Positions 26,240 through 35,338 of a stretch of DNA of 64,000 nt are shown in pieces (the first letter of the stretch is position 1; each line of letters opens with the position of its first letter). This stretch comes from Flexilinea flocculi (GTDB lineage Bacteria; Chloroflexota; Anaerolineae; Anaerolineales; Anaerolineaceae). The stretch is taken from assembly GCF_001192795.1 (NCBI RefSeq), contig NZ_DF968179.1:62001-126000 (forward strand), read 5' to 3'. The notes beneath the pieces are model-generated. The model was not told where the DNA came from, ran no database searches, and saw only the letters and a list, made by a program, of their open reading frames with translations. The position numbers and the translations under genes were made by a program.

Positions 26240-27976
26240 ATGCTAAAAGAGATTGCAATCCACAACTTTGCTATCATTGATGAACTGGAATTGACCTTTT
26301 CTGATGGTTTTAATGCTTTTACCGGTGAAACTGGTGCAGGAAAGTCCATTATTCTGGATGCTGTATCGATGGTACTTGGCGGCAAATCGGATCCGACTTT
26401 TGTACGGGATGGATCAGGACGTGCAGTCATTGAAGCTGTTTTTTCCTGCGGGGATTACAAAGAAGTCATTCGAGAAATCCTTCTTCGCGAAGATTTGTTG
26501 GATGAAACCGATTTCGAAGAGCTGATAATGACACGTGAAATACGGGCTGAAGGGCGGAGCATTGCCCGTATCAATGGGCATAATGTGAGTTTATCGGTGA
26601 TGCACGAAATTGGAGAATATTTTGTTGATATTCATGGGCAATCCGAGCATTTGTCGTTGCTGAATCCGAGAAACCACATTCATATATTGGATCGATTCGC
26701 GATGAACCAGGATTTGCTGAAGGTCTATCATGAGAAACTGAAAAAATTGCAGACCGTTCAACGGCAGTTAAAATCATTGCGCGTTGGCGAAGAAGAGAGT
26801 CTTCGTCAGAAAGATATGCTGACATTCCAGATCAATGAAATTGAATCCGCAAAAATATCTGAAAATGAAGAAGTAGATTTAATAAAAGAACGCGATCGGT
26901 TGGGGAATATTGAAAATCTGAGTAAGTATATCCGTCAAAGTATTCAGTATCTGGAAGGAAACAATACAGAAATTCCTGGCATCATCGATCTATTGGGACT
27001 TTTAACAAAATCTTTTGAGAACCTTGTAAAAAATGATTCGGATATTCAGACAGTCAGTGACACGGTTTTTTCAATCAGTGAACAGGCAAATGAAATATAC
27101 GATTTTTTGCAGCACTATCAGGATCGATTGGAATTCAATCCGCATCGCTTAGAACAAATCGAAGAGCGTTTAATGATCATCAATGGCTTAAAAAGGAAGT
27201 ATGGCGGAAGTATTCCGAATGTTTTGAGTTTTGCATTGAAAGCACAAGAAAAATTATCCCATCTGGAAAATTCGGAAGAAGAAATTGAAAATCTGGTTGA
27301 ACAAGAGAAACAGTTATTGAATGAACTGTCGTTGATTGCGTGCCAGTTATCTGAAAAACGGATAGCTTCTGCACGAAAAGTAAGTCAGGACGTTGAAAAA
27401 GAGCTGGGAGACCTCCATATGGCCAATGCAAAATTCCAAGTTTCTATGACAACGCGTGAGGATGAGAACGGACTGCTGAATTCTTCAGGACAACGATTCG
27501 TATTTAATGAAAACGGGTTTGATGAGGTGGAATTTTTAATCGCTCCAAATCCTGGGGAGGGATTGAAACCTCTTTCAAAAATCGCATCTGGTGGTGAAAC
27601 ATCACGATTAATGCTCGCATTGAAAAATTCGCTTGCAAGTGCGGATGCGATTCCAACACTGGTTTTTGATGAAATTGATCAGGGAATTGGCGGACGAATA
27701 GGCTCCATTGTCGGAGAAAAAATTTGGAATATTTCTCGGAATCATCAGGTTCTATGTATAACGCACCTTCCGCAATTAGCGGCTTTTTTTGACGTTCATT
27801 TCCATGTGTCGAAGGAAGTTATCAATGGACGAACTAGGACGATTGTTCAGCGAATGGATCGAGAATCCAGCATTCATGAAATGGCATCGTTGTTAGGATC
27901 TGATTCAGAAGAAAACATACTGGCAGCCGAAGCTATGCTAAAAGACGCTGAAACCCGGAAGTCAAAGAAAAAATAA
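26240..27976 (+). CDS. recN: DNA repair protein RecN
   Basis: RecN is an SMC-like ATPase for double-strand break repair. The 578 residues begin 'MLKEIAIHNFAIIDELELTF' and contain Walker A 'GETGAGKS' (about 29-36), a central coiled coil (about 155-390), the signature 'SGGETSRLMLALK' (about 452-464) and Walker B 'TLVFDEIDQGIGG', ending with 'VLCITHLPQLAAFFDVHFHVSK' region. All motifs are intact and length is usual. Confidence 0.97.
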   Translation: MLKEIAIHNFAIIDELELTFSDGFNAFTGETGAGKSIILDAVSMVLGGKSDPTFVRDGSGRAVIEAVFSCGDYKEVIREILLREDLLDETDFEELIMTREIRAEGRSIARINGHNVSLSVMHEIGEYFVDIHGQSEHLSLLNPRNHIHILDRFAMNQDLLKVYHEKLKKLQTVQRQLKSLRVGEEESLRQKDMLTFQINEIESAKISENEEVDLIKERDRLGNIENLSKYIRQSIQYLEGNNTEIPGIIDLLGLLTKSFENLVKNDSDIQTVSDTVFSISEQANEIYDFLQHYQDRLEFNPHRLEQIEERLMIINGLKRKYGGSIPNVLSFALKAQEKLSHLENSEEEIENLVEQEKQLLNELSLIACQLSEKRIASARKVSQDVEKELGDLHMANAKFQVSMTTREDENGLLNSSGQRFVFNENGFDEVEFLIAPNPGEGLKPLSKIASGGETSRLMLALKNSLASADAIPTLVFDEIDQGIGGRIGSIVGEKIWNISRNHQVLCITHLPQLAAFFDVHFHVSKEVINGRTRTIVQRMDRESSIHEMASLLGSDSEENILAAEAMLKDAETRKSKKK

Positions 27977-27978
27977 TT

Positions 27979-28133
27979 ACTCATTCGAAATATGAATTCC
28001 CAGTGATTTGAAGAATGGATATTCTTTTAAAATAAAGGGAGAAAGCTCGTTGCTGTGTTGTTTTTGCGCAAAACGCAAAAACAACACAGCAACAAATAAT
28101 TCTTTCCAAATTTGGAATTGTTGCGAATTACTG
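27979..28133. repeat. Dispersed palindromic element after recN
   Basis: The left end is ACTCATTCGAAATATG. The central stem is a perfect 20 bp, 28049-28068 pairing with 28074-28093. Right-end motifs occur twice: CCAAATTTGGAATTG, then GCGAATTACTGG, with a further partial end at 28141-28153. Confidence 0.88.
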
Positions 28134-28198
28134 GTATCAAATTCGAATTACTGAAAAATGATATAATTCGCTTTAGGAGCATGCTTAAAGGAAGCCGG

Positions 28199-28981
28199 AT
28201 GAACCAAAAAAGAGTGAAAATACTATTTCTGATTCTGCTGTTTTTATCGGTAACAGTAAATCAAAATTTCCACGTCGTTGCAGCTCCAATGAAACAGGCT
28301 TTAGCTTCACCGACACCTGATTTAGATGGAAAAATCCTTTACACAGTAACCGATAATGATACTTGTCTGAGTGTTTCCCTGAAAATGGGAATTGATATCG
28401 ATACCATTAAAAGCCTCAATAAACTGGATGAAAATTGTACGTTATTTTCTGGTACGCAGATCTTGCTGGGCATATACAGCACACCGACTCCGACCGCAGG
28501 ACCTTCACCGACTCCAACTGAAATTCTTCCGACTCCGACACCGTTTAATGGCAATGCGCAGCTCTGTATCTATCTGTTTGAAGACATCAACGGGAATGCA
28601 ACGGCTGAAGAAAATGAATCTGGAATCGGCGGGGGAGCTGTCAGTGTCACAAAAAAGAGCGGAAGTGAAACCTTCACCGGATTGACAACAGGAATCGATC
28701 TGTTGTGTTTTCCTGAAGTTCCTGAGGGTGAATATAATATCAGTGTGGCACCGCCTAATGAATATAATGCCACAACCAACATGAACTACGCGATAACGGT
28801 AAAAGCAGGTGATATGACTCAGGTCAACTTTGGCGCACAGAAACAAGCAGCGTTCGAGGACACTGGCACAGAGCAATCCGGAACACGGCGTTCTCCAGTC
28901 ATGGCGCTTTTAGGAATCGGATTGATTCTGGTTGGTATTGTGATAGCAGTGATATTTGGAATTGTCAAAAGAAGAGATTAA
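28199..28981 (+). CDS. LysM and SdrD-like repeat surface protein
   Basis: I place the start at ATG 28199 (260 residues), preceded by AAAGGAAG; an upstream extension would run into the repeat. An N-terminal signal peptide (about 1-28) is followed by a LysM-like domain ('YTVTDNDTCLSVSLKMGIDI', about 45-95) that may bind peptidoglycan. A Pro/Thr-rich linker ('TPTPTAGPSPTPTEILPTPT') leads to an SdrD-B-like beta domain ('LCIYLFEDINGNATAEENES', about 120-200). A C-terminal membrane helix with 'KRRD' tail anchors it. It is probably outside the cytoplasmic membrane. The role is structural or unknown. Confidence 0.8.
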   Translation: MNQKRVKILFLILLFLSVTVNQNFHVVAAPMKQALASPTPDLDGKILYTVTDNDTCLSVSLKMGIDIDTIKSLNKLDENCTLFSGTQILLGIYSTPTPTAGPSPTPTEILPTPTPFNGNAQLCIYLFEDINGNATAEENESGIGGGAVSVTKKSGSETFTGLTTGIDLLCFPEVPEGEYNISVAPPNEYNATTNMNYAITVKAGDMTQVNFGAQKQAAFEDTGTEQSGTRRSPVMALLGIGLILVGIVIAVIFGIVKRRD

Positions 28982-28999
28982 CAGGAATCTTGTGCATTT

Positions 29000-29929
29000 G
29001 TGATTAAAGTTCGACTATTCCGTATTTATGATCTGACCTTTTTCCTTGACAAGAAAAGTAAAATTATTTGCTTGATTAACCGAGTCCGGTATACTGGTTG
29101 TCAGCTTTCACTGATAAATTGTCTGCTGGATTATTTCGGTTTGACTTCACTGGAAATCTCTGCAGTATGTTACACATCACCTGCCGAATACTATTGGGGT
29201 GGATTAGCAAGTTTGGAAAGACGAGGAACCACGTCCTGGATTAATTGGTTGATAGCCAGTGAGAAAGCTGACAACCTCAATCTTCCGTTGCTGCTGGATT
29301 TTTTAGTAACAGCCGCTGGAAATGAACAAATGAAATATTTGGCAGCCGTTGTAGATGAAAACCAATGGTTTTGCAGTTCTTTTCGTCTGAACGGTTTTTC
29401 AATTTATTCAAGACAGTGTGTATGGCATCTTTGTGCTTCTTCCATTCCAACGGATGAGCATTGGACATCAGAGCTGATCGAGCCTTTTAATGAATGCGAT
29501 CTTTTCCTTCAATCGCAGATCCCGCCATTAATTCGTCAAATTGGCAATAATTGGAGCAATAACCAGGTTTATATTCTCAGGAAAAATAATCAAATTATTC
29601 TTTGTGCAAAAATTGAACTATTCAAAAAACAGGTCTACATTGAACCAGTATTTCATCCGGAAGCAGAAAATCCTGGCAATTTATTGGTGCAATTGGCTTC
29701 ATGGGTTTGTCAAAGTCCAGAAATTGAGATTCGAGTGGCAATTCCCGGGTTTCAAGCCTGGCTGACTGAATCCTTATTGTCTGAGGGATTTCAAATTGAA
29801 ATGAAACAGATTATTTATGTGAAAAACCTCACTGTAAAAGTAACTGATGAAGTTATGTCATTTGCGTTTGATCAGAAAAAATTACAACCGATAGGACCGC
29901 ATCAATACCATGCGATCGAAAAGAAATAA
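29000..29929 (+). CDS. Hypothetical protein, possibly GNAT-fold
   Basis: I do not recognise this 309-residue protein with certainty. It starts at GTG 29000 and its stop overlaps the next ATG by 1 bp (TAATG), so it is co-translated with the R3H ATPase gene. It has no signal peptide or membrane helix. The spacing of strands around 'YLAAVVDENQWFCSSFRLNGFSIYSRQCVW' region and 'QVYIEPVFHPEAENPGNLLVQLASW' region recalls two N-acetyltransferase-like halves, but no clear acetyl-CoA loop is visible. Homologues probably accompany the same ATPase in related genomes; this is an inference. Confidence 0.55.
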   Translation: MIKVRLFRIYDLTFFLDKKSKIICLINRVRYTGCQLSLINCLLDYFGLTSLEISAVCYTSPAEYYWGGLASLERRGTTSWINWLIASEKADNLNLPLLLDFLVTAAGNEQMKYLAAVVDENQWFCSSFRLNGFSIYSRQCVWHLCASSIPTDEHWTSELIEPFNECDLFLQSQIPPLIRQIGNNWSNNQVYILRKNNQIILCAKIELFKKQVYIEPVFHPEAENPGNLLVQLASWVCQSPEIEIRVAIPGFQAWLTESLLSEGFQIEMKQIIYVKNLTVKVTDEVMSFAFDQKKLQPIGPHQYHAIEKK

Positions 29930-31623
29930 TGAAAAATTACGATAATAATTTAGATGATATCTATGCGCTTGTAGCAATTTTACCGGAACGCCTATCTTTT
30001 CCAATTCATACAATAGGTAATTTTGATGAATTGGTCGAAATTGTTCTGGATGTCGGACGGCCACCAACTGCGCGTTATGTGAAAGAAGAAATTCAATTAT
30101 CCGAACAGGAAGTTCTTGCTGAGGAGATCGAATATATCGTCAAGAATGTCGGTGACTTTGATCTGGATAATCGTGCCGGCATGGAACGAACGCTGCATCG
30201 AATCTCTGCAATCAGAAATCGAAAAGGCAAAATCATTGGTCTTACATGTCGTGTGGGTCGGGCAATTTTTGGAACGCTGGAAATTATCCAGGATTTTGTT
30301 GAATCCGGGCGAAGTATCTTGATACTTGGAAAACCCGGTATTGGGAAAACGACTATGCTGCGGGAAGCAGCCCGTGTTTTAGCTGAAAACCATCGTGTTG
30401 TGATCGTAGATACCTCCAATGAGATTGGCGGTGATGGGGATGTTCCGCATCCTGCTGTAGGAAAAGCTCGCCGGATGCAGGTAGCAAAGCCGGCATTGCA
30501 GCATGAGGTTATGATCGAGGCTGTTGAAAACCATAATCCGGAAGTGATTGTGATTGATGAAATTGGACGTGAACTGGAAGCTACCGCAGCACGAACCATT
30601 GCTGAACGGGGTGTACAATTGATCGGTACAGCTCATGGCCGAACGCTTAACAATTTGCTGATGAATCCAACGTTATCCGATCTTATTGGCGGAATTGAAT
30701 CTGTTACATTATCGGATGAGGAAGCAAAAAGACGCGGAACACAAAAGACCGTTCTTGAGCGGCGCTCTCCCCCGACTTTTGATGTGTTGGTTGAGATAAA
30801 AGAAAGAAATTGTATTATTGTTTATCCGGATGTGGCAGCGGCCGTTGATGCCCTGGTTCGGGGTATTGAATTGAATCCCGAATTAAGAAGAAAAACAGAT
30901 AAAGGCGATATTGTCCGTGAAAAAGCACCAGCTCCAGTCCTCGAAGGAAATGGAAATGGATTTTCCGTAAATGATACAACCGAGAAATCCCGCCAAAAAT
31001 ATAATATTATTCAAATTTCAGGCAAAAGCCGAAAACAACTCGATTCATTCAAAACCAATCCTGAAAATCTGACCAGGACAAACAGCAAAAAAACTGATTC
31101 AAATATTTCGATGGATGGCTTTTTGGATTACAAGCCAGGTGGCATGGTTTCAGAACCTGTAAAAATTTTCCCCCATGGAGTGGCTCGAAATCGGCTGATG
31201 GAAGCTGCTGAACGAATTCAAGTGCCGATTCGCATTGTGAATAGTATTGAAGAAGCTGATATTTTTATGACCTTGAAGCCTTATTATCGGGATCGCCAGC
31301 AGGTCATACTGGATGCCGAAGCGCGAAATATACCCATTTATGTCCTGCGTTCGAACACGATTAATCAAATGGAATACTCTCTTGCCAATGTTTTTGACGT
31401 TAAAGTAAATATTCAGGCAACTGACTGGAACACCGTTGAGAAAGAGACGTTATCCGCAATTCAAAAGGTGTTGAGCGGTCAGGCATCATGGATTGATCTT
31501 TCACCTGCAGACCATTCTATTCGACATATGCAGCACGAAATGGTCCAGCAAGCCGGGTTGATTTCTCAATCCTATGGAAAAGAACCGATGCGTCGAATTC
31601 GAATCTATCAAAATCCGGAGTGA
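29929..31623 (+). CDS. R3H domain AAA ATPase (SpoIIIAA/Ycf45-like)
   Basis: The 564-residue cytosolic protein combines a P-loop ATPase with a nucleic-acid-binding tail. Walker A is 'ILGKPGIGKTTMLREAAR' (about 130-147), and Walker B is 'EVIVIDEIGRELEA' near 205, followed by 'GTAHGRTLNNLL'. This core resembles the sporulation protein SpoIIIAA and algal Ycf45. A linker (about 315-400) leads to a C-terminal region with a 'RHMQHEMVQQAGLISQSYG' R3H motif near 530-550, known to bind single-stranded nucleic acids. The biological role in non-sporulating bacteria is unknown. It lies 3 bp before tmk. Confidence 0.88.
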   Translation: MKNYDNNLDDIYALVAILPERLSFPIHTIGNFDELVEIVLDVGRPPTARYVKEEIQLSEQEVLAEEIEYIVKNVGDFDLDNRAGMERTLHRISAIRNRKGKIIGLTCRVGRAIFGTLEIIQDFVESGRSILILGKPGIGKTTMLREAARVLAENHRVVIVDTSNEIGGDGDVPHPAVGKARRMQVAKPALQHEVMIEAVENHNPEVIVIDEIGRELEATAARTIAERGVQLIGTAHGRTLNNLLMNPTLSDLIGGIESVTLSDEEAKRRGTQKTVLERRSPPTFDVLVEIKERNCIIVYPDVAAAVDALVRGIELNPELRRKTDKGDIVREKAPAPVLEGNGNGFSVNDTTEKSRQKYNIIQISGKSRKQLDSFKTNPENLTRTNSKKTDSNISMDGFLDYKPGGMVSEPVKIFPHGVARNRLMEAAERIQVPIRIVNSIEEADIFMTLKPYYRDRQQVILDAEARNIPIYVLRSNTINQMEYSLANVFDVKVNIQATDWNTVEKETLSAIQKVLSGQASWIDLSPADHSIRHMQHEMVQQAGLISQSYGKEPMRRIRIYQNPE

Positions 31624-31626
31624 CCG

Positions 31627-32271
31627 ATGTTTATTACCTTTGAGGGACCTGACGGTTCCGGAAAAACAACGCAAGTTCAAAAAATTGTCCATATATTGAT
31701 GGATGAGGGATATGATGTCGTTACAACCCGTGAACCGGGAGGTACTGAGATCAGCAATCAAGTCCGTGAAGTATTGATGAATTTGCGTAACAAGAATATG
31801 TTTCCGCGGACAGAAATTTTGCTTTTTTGTTCAGCAAGGGCACAGTTAGTGGAAGAAGTTATCCGTCCGGCGCTACGTGAAGGAAAAATCGTTATCAGTG
31901 ACCGGTACTCCGATTCCACCCTGGCCTATCAAGGTTTTGGGCATGGCTTTGATCAACAGACACTCAAGCAATTACTGAATTTTGCAACAGGCAATTTGTG
32001 GCCTGATATGACCTTCCTTTTGGATATTCCGGCTGAGAAAGGGCTTCAGCGCAGAATCTCCAATAACGTTGAATGGAATCGCATGGATGATTATCAATTG
32101 ACCTTCCATCAGCGAGTCCGCGATGGTTATATGTCTTTGGTTGAGGAATGTCCGATGCGGTGGGAAGTGATCAATGCGGATCAGCCGGAAAATTTGGTTC
32201 ATGAAGAAATCAGACGGCGACTCCATGATCGGATGAATCAATTCAGAAAAACAATTCTCTGCTCAAGTTAG
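31627..32271 (+). CDS. tmk: Thymidylate kinase
   Basis: The enzyme phosphorylates dTMP to dTDP. The 214 residues have P-loop 'FEGPDGSGKTTQ' (about 4-15), the DR(Y/F) motif 'ISDRYSDSTLAYQG' near 95 and a LID region with 'KGLQRRISNN'. 'TREPGGTEISNQVR' is the conserved dTMP-binding loop. It ends the unit that starts at the unknown gene at 29000. Confidence 0.96.
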   Translation: MFITFEGPDGSGKTTQVQKIVHILMDEGYDVVTTREPGGTEISNQVREVLMNLRNKNMFPRTEILLFCSARAQLVEEVIRPALREGKIVISDRYSDSTLAYQGFGHGFDQQTLKQLLNFATGNLWPDMTFLLDIPAEKGLQRRISNNVEWNRMDDYQLTFHQRVRDGYMSLVEECPMRWEVINADQPENLVHEEIRRRLHDRMNQFRKTILCSS

Positions 32272-32321
32272 AAGAAAACGCTGACTATCTCAATCCGGAA
32301 CGGCAAGTTTATTATAAGGAG

Positions 32322-32472
32322 CAGCAATTCGAAAAGGTAAGCCATGTTTAGAATTGTTGTATGAGCAGAGAATTACTTGTTATTCTGTCGGTTTTCCGCA
32401 GAAAAATAAATAACAGAATAATAAATTTATCTTTACTCATCATAAAAAGCTTTTCCACAATCCGAGTTACTG
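32322..32472. repeat. Diverged dispersed element after tmk
   Basis: CAGCAATTCGAAAAGG at the left and CAATCCGAGTTACTG at the right flank an imperfect stem (TTGTTATTCTGT with ACAGAATAATAA). It fills much of the 32272-32596 spacer; no other feature is seen there except an AAAGGA before the next start. Confidence 0.6.
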
Positions 32473-32596
32473 ATCAATTATGTAAAAAAAATCAAGTATT
32501 TGTTAATACAAAGATAAACTAACAAAATACGAAACGGTGATTTACAATAACGTAATCAATATGCGTCATATGGATAAATGAAAGGAATTCTTGCAA

Positions 32597-33916
32597 ATGC
32601 AAAAAAAAGGATTAACGTCAATCATTTTTGTTTTTATGCTCGTTATCACGATTTGTTTTTCCGCTGCGGCAGAAGATGAATGGACTGCGTTTCAGCCGAG
32701 CGAAACAGCCTCCGGTTCAATTGCGTGTAACGTTGTCGGTCCATTAGGCCCAAATGAAAAAGTTTCAAAGATTCTTCCTCCCATTTCCGATACGGACTGG
32801 AGTACAGGACCGGAAGATGCACCGCTGACGATTTTAGAATATGCGGATTTTCAATGCCCATATTGTTCACAAGCCGGTATTGCATTAATCGACTTTCAAC
32901 GACAGTTTCCGAATGATGTTCGGTATGTTTACCGCCATTTTCCATTAAGTTTTCATGATAAAGCGCCAACCGCTGCTTATGCTGCGGATGCCGCCGGTGC
33001 GCAGGGATACTTTTTTGAAGCGGAAGAATTCCTTTATGGAACTCAAAATGAATGGTCTGTTCTTGAGTCGATCGAGGCTTTTGATTCCTGGCTGAAAGAA
33101 AAATTTAAAACAGAAATACCTGACTTGGACTATGATCAATGGCTGAAAGATTATCAGAGTGAAGAAATTCATCAGAAAATCGACGCAGCTTATGACGAAG
33201 TATTATCCTATGTAAAAGATGATGGCAGCCAATTAATCACTGGAACTCCGTCAATTTTTCTGAATTTCAATGGATATCAGGGATCTTTGGACACAGAAGC
33301 TTTAAAAAAATATTTGAATTTATTTAAACTTCAGAGCCGCGTATTCAATTCATGTCCTGCTTTGACACTGGATTCTTCAAAAGACTATCGCGCTGTTGTC
33401 GATACATCCAAAGGACAGATCACATTTGATTTGTTCACAGATAAAGCACCTCTTGCCGTCAACAATTTTGTCTTCCTTGCAACTAACGGCTGGTATGATA
33501 AGAACACTTTCCATCGAATTGTTCCGAATTTTGTCGCTCAAACAGGTGATCCCAGTGCAACCGGTTTAGGAACTCCTGGGTATTATTTCGCTGATGAGGT
33601 CAGTGATGCCAAATTTGGTGAACCGGGCATGGTCGGAATGGCGAATTCCGGAGCCAATAAGAATGGCAGCCAGTTTTTCTTCACATATAACTTACATGAT
33701 TATTATGAAAAATCCATTAATGATGCCAATGCAAATCTGAAAGATGAGAAAAAGCTGACTGCTGAAATGGTTGAAGCGGAAGTACAACAACAATTAGATG
33801 ATCTTTCGCAAAAATATTCTGTATTCGGTAAGATTTCATCAGGATATGACATTGTAGAGTCTTTAGAACAGGGTGATCAAATCCTCAGTATAAAAATCGA
33901 AGAGAAAGCAAAATAA
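32597..33916 (+). CDS. Secreted DsbA-like thioredoxin fused to cyclophilin
   Basis: The protein combines disulfide chemistry with peptidyl-prolyl isomerisation, presumably for folding exported proteins. I start it at ATG 32597 (439 residues); a TTG two codons upstream is also possible. A signal peptide (about 1-25) precedes a DsbA-type thioredoxin domain (about 65-245) with active site Cys-Pro-Tyr-Cys at about 87-90 and the cis-Pro region 'ITGTPSIFLNFNGYQ'. Residues ~260-439 are a cyclophilin ('TFHRIVPNFVAQTGDP' and 'MANSGANKNGSQFFFT', Arg and Gln catalytic positions intact). It seems to be a single-gene unit, not beside dsbB. Confidence 0.92.
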   Translation: MQKKGLTSIIFVFMLVITICFSAAAEDEWTAFQPSETASGSIACNVVGPLGPNEKVSKILPPISDTDWSTGPEDAPLTILEYADFQCPYCSQAGIALIDFQRQFPNDVRYVYRHFPLSFHDKAPTAAYAADAAGAQGYFFEAEEFLYGTQNEWSVLESIEAFDSWLKEKFKTEIPDLDYDQWLKDYQSEEIHQKIDAAYDEVLSYVKDDGSQLITGTPSIFLNFNGYQGSLDTEALKKYLNLFKLQSRVFNSCPALTLDSSKDYRAVVDTSKGQITFDLFTDKAPLAVNNFVFLATNGWYDKNTFHRIVPNFVAQTGDPSATGLGTPGYYFADEVSDAKFGEPGMVGMANSGANKNGSQFFFTYNLHDYYEKSINDANANLKDEKKLTAEMVEAEVQQQLDDLSQKYSVFGKISSGYDIVESLEQGDQILSIKIEEKAK

Positions 33917-33980
33917 AACACAACAGTTTGAAAGTTTTTACAACTGATCGAATTAAAAACGAAAAGTGACTTTACATATT

Positions 33981-34047
33981 CAGTAATCCGAAATATAGAC
34001 TTGCTTCCTTGGTTGATTCAACCGACAGGTCTATATTTCGAATTATT
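33981..34047. repeat. Short dispersed element without central hairpin
   Basis: CAGTAATCCGAAATATAGAC (33981-34000) and GTCTATATTTCGAATTATT (34029-34047) are inverted over 17 of 19 positions. The centre is the internal GGTTGATTCAACC motif shared with other copies. Confidence 0.75.
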
Positions 34048-34088
34048 TTCTATTAAAATATTTTTGGCATCAGAAAGAGAGGATCATT

Positions 34089-34793
34089 CTGAAAAGTTTT
34101 ATTAATCGTGATTCAGCATTTAAAATATTTAATACGCTTTATCGCATATTGACTCATGTGACCATTGAGAATCTGGAGTTTTTTCCAAAGAACGGCCCGT
34201 TGATTTTGGCCATGAACCACATGAGCCGCATTGATTTTCCTTTATTATGCGCAACGGATTACCGTTTAGACTGGACGGCGCTAGTTGCTGATAAATATCA
34301 AAAATGGTGGCTCTTTAAATATATCTGTGACCATACAGATATGATCTGGATCGATCGCTCAAAAGCAGATTTTGAGGCCTTTAAAAAAGCTTTTGAATGG
34401 ATAAAATCAGGAAATTTGCTTGTTTTAGCACCGGAGGGAACCCGGAGCCGTAACGCACAGCTTCTGGAGGCGAAAACAGGAATTGTAATGCTTGCTGTAA
34501 AAGCCGGTGTGCCTGTTTGTACGGCAAGTATCACTGGAACCGAACATTTTATGAATGATTTTCTACATTTCAGAAAACCGCGAATCACAATCCGATTCAG
34601 TCCACCCGTGATTCTTCCGAAGATTGATCCGGAAAATCGGGAGAAATCACTGCGCGAAAGTACAGATGAAGTGATGTGCAGAATTGCGGCGATGCTTCCG
34701 GAATCATACAGAGGCTTTTATAAAGATTTTCCAAGAGTGAAGGAACTTTTGTCAGAATGGAAGAGTATTCCGCAGCTTAAAATTCCACAATGA
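34089..34793 (+). CDS. 1-acyl-sn-glycerol-3-phosphate acyltransferase (PlsC family)
   Basis: The enzyme acylates lysophosphatidate or a related glycerol lipid at the membrane. The catalytic motif is 'NHMSRIDF' and the phosphate-binding motif 'APEGTRSR'. Reading from the TTG at 34149 gives 214 residues without the usual N-terminal helix. The frame stays open upstream and encodes 'KSFINRDSAFKIFNTLYRIL', typical PlsC sequence, with AGAGAGG ending 6 bp before a CTG at 34089. I therefore propose CTG 34089 (or ATT 34086) as a non-canonical start, giving about 234 residues. The start is uncertain; the family is not. Confidence 0.85.
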   Translation: MKSFINRDSAFKIFNTLYRILTHVTIENLEFFPKNGPLILAMNHMSRIDFPLLCATDYRLDWTALVADKYQKWWLFKYICDHTDMIWIDRSKADFEAFKKAFEWIKSGNLLVLAPEGTRSRNAQLLEAKTGIVMLAVKAGVPVCTASITGTEHFMNDFLHFRKPRITIRFSPPVILPKIDPENREKSLRESTDEVMCRIAAMLPESYRGFYKDFPRVKELLSEWKSIPQLKIPQ

Positions 34794-34862
34794 TAAACTA
34801 TCAGTTCAATCTAATAAGGTTTTATTTAGAAAAGGCAGCAAATAGCGGAATTCTAAAAACGA

Positions 34863-34964
34863 CTTAGAATATGAAAAGAGACTATTCGTTGTTGAAGGTG
34901 TTTTTGTAGTGAGAAAATGCCTTTCAACAACAATATTTTCTCTATTTTCTTGATAGATTTACTG
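34863..34964. repeat. Degenerate dispersed element upstream of rho
   Basis: GTTGTTGAAGG (34888-34898) pairs with CTTTCAACAAC (34921-34931) except for one position, between diverged ends (CTTAGAATATG and TAGATTTACTG). Confidence 0.6.
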
Positions 34965-34979
34965 AGAATTCAAAATTTC

Positions 34980-35009
34980 TTTACAATTCGATTGAAATAA
35001 TGCTATAAT
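34980..35009 (+). promoter_or_regulatory. Probable rho promoter and long leader
   Basis: TTTACA (34980-34985) and TATAAT (35004-35009) are 18 bp apart. The predicted start lies about 320 nt before the rho ATG. A long leader is common for autoregulated rho. AATCCG/CGGATT (about 35018-35038) is a small hairpin in it. Confidence 0.6.
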
Positions 35010-35338
35010 AATTAAAATCCGGTTGAAAAACGGATTCATTTAGACTTTGTTTCTTTTTTCTCTGATCTGAGGGAAGCCTGCTTTCGGAGAATTCATCAGG
35101 TAACTATCTTGCTCATCAAACCAAATTTCTCCATTAATCTTTAAAATTTGGATGGACAATATCCCATAAATTTCTTTTACGCTTTTTACGAATAATATAC
35201 TGGTTTGTACTTTCGGTTTTATTGAAAAACACGATCGATGATGTTTCATCAGTTTGTCTTTAATTGAACTGTGTCTCCTCAGTTCTGAATTTTGTTCTCA
35301 AATTTAATAAATTTAACACATAGGATAGAAAAACATAT

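Noticed and set aside
35040-35249. 69-residue ORF on the minus strand inside the rho leader
   Set aside because: The composition is plausible, but it has no clear ribosome binding site or recognisable family and lies antisense to the rho leader.
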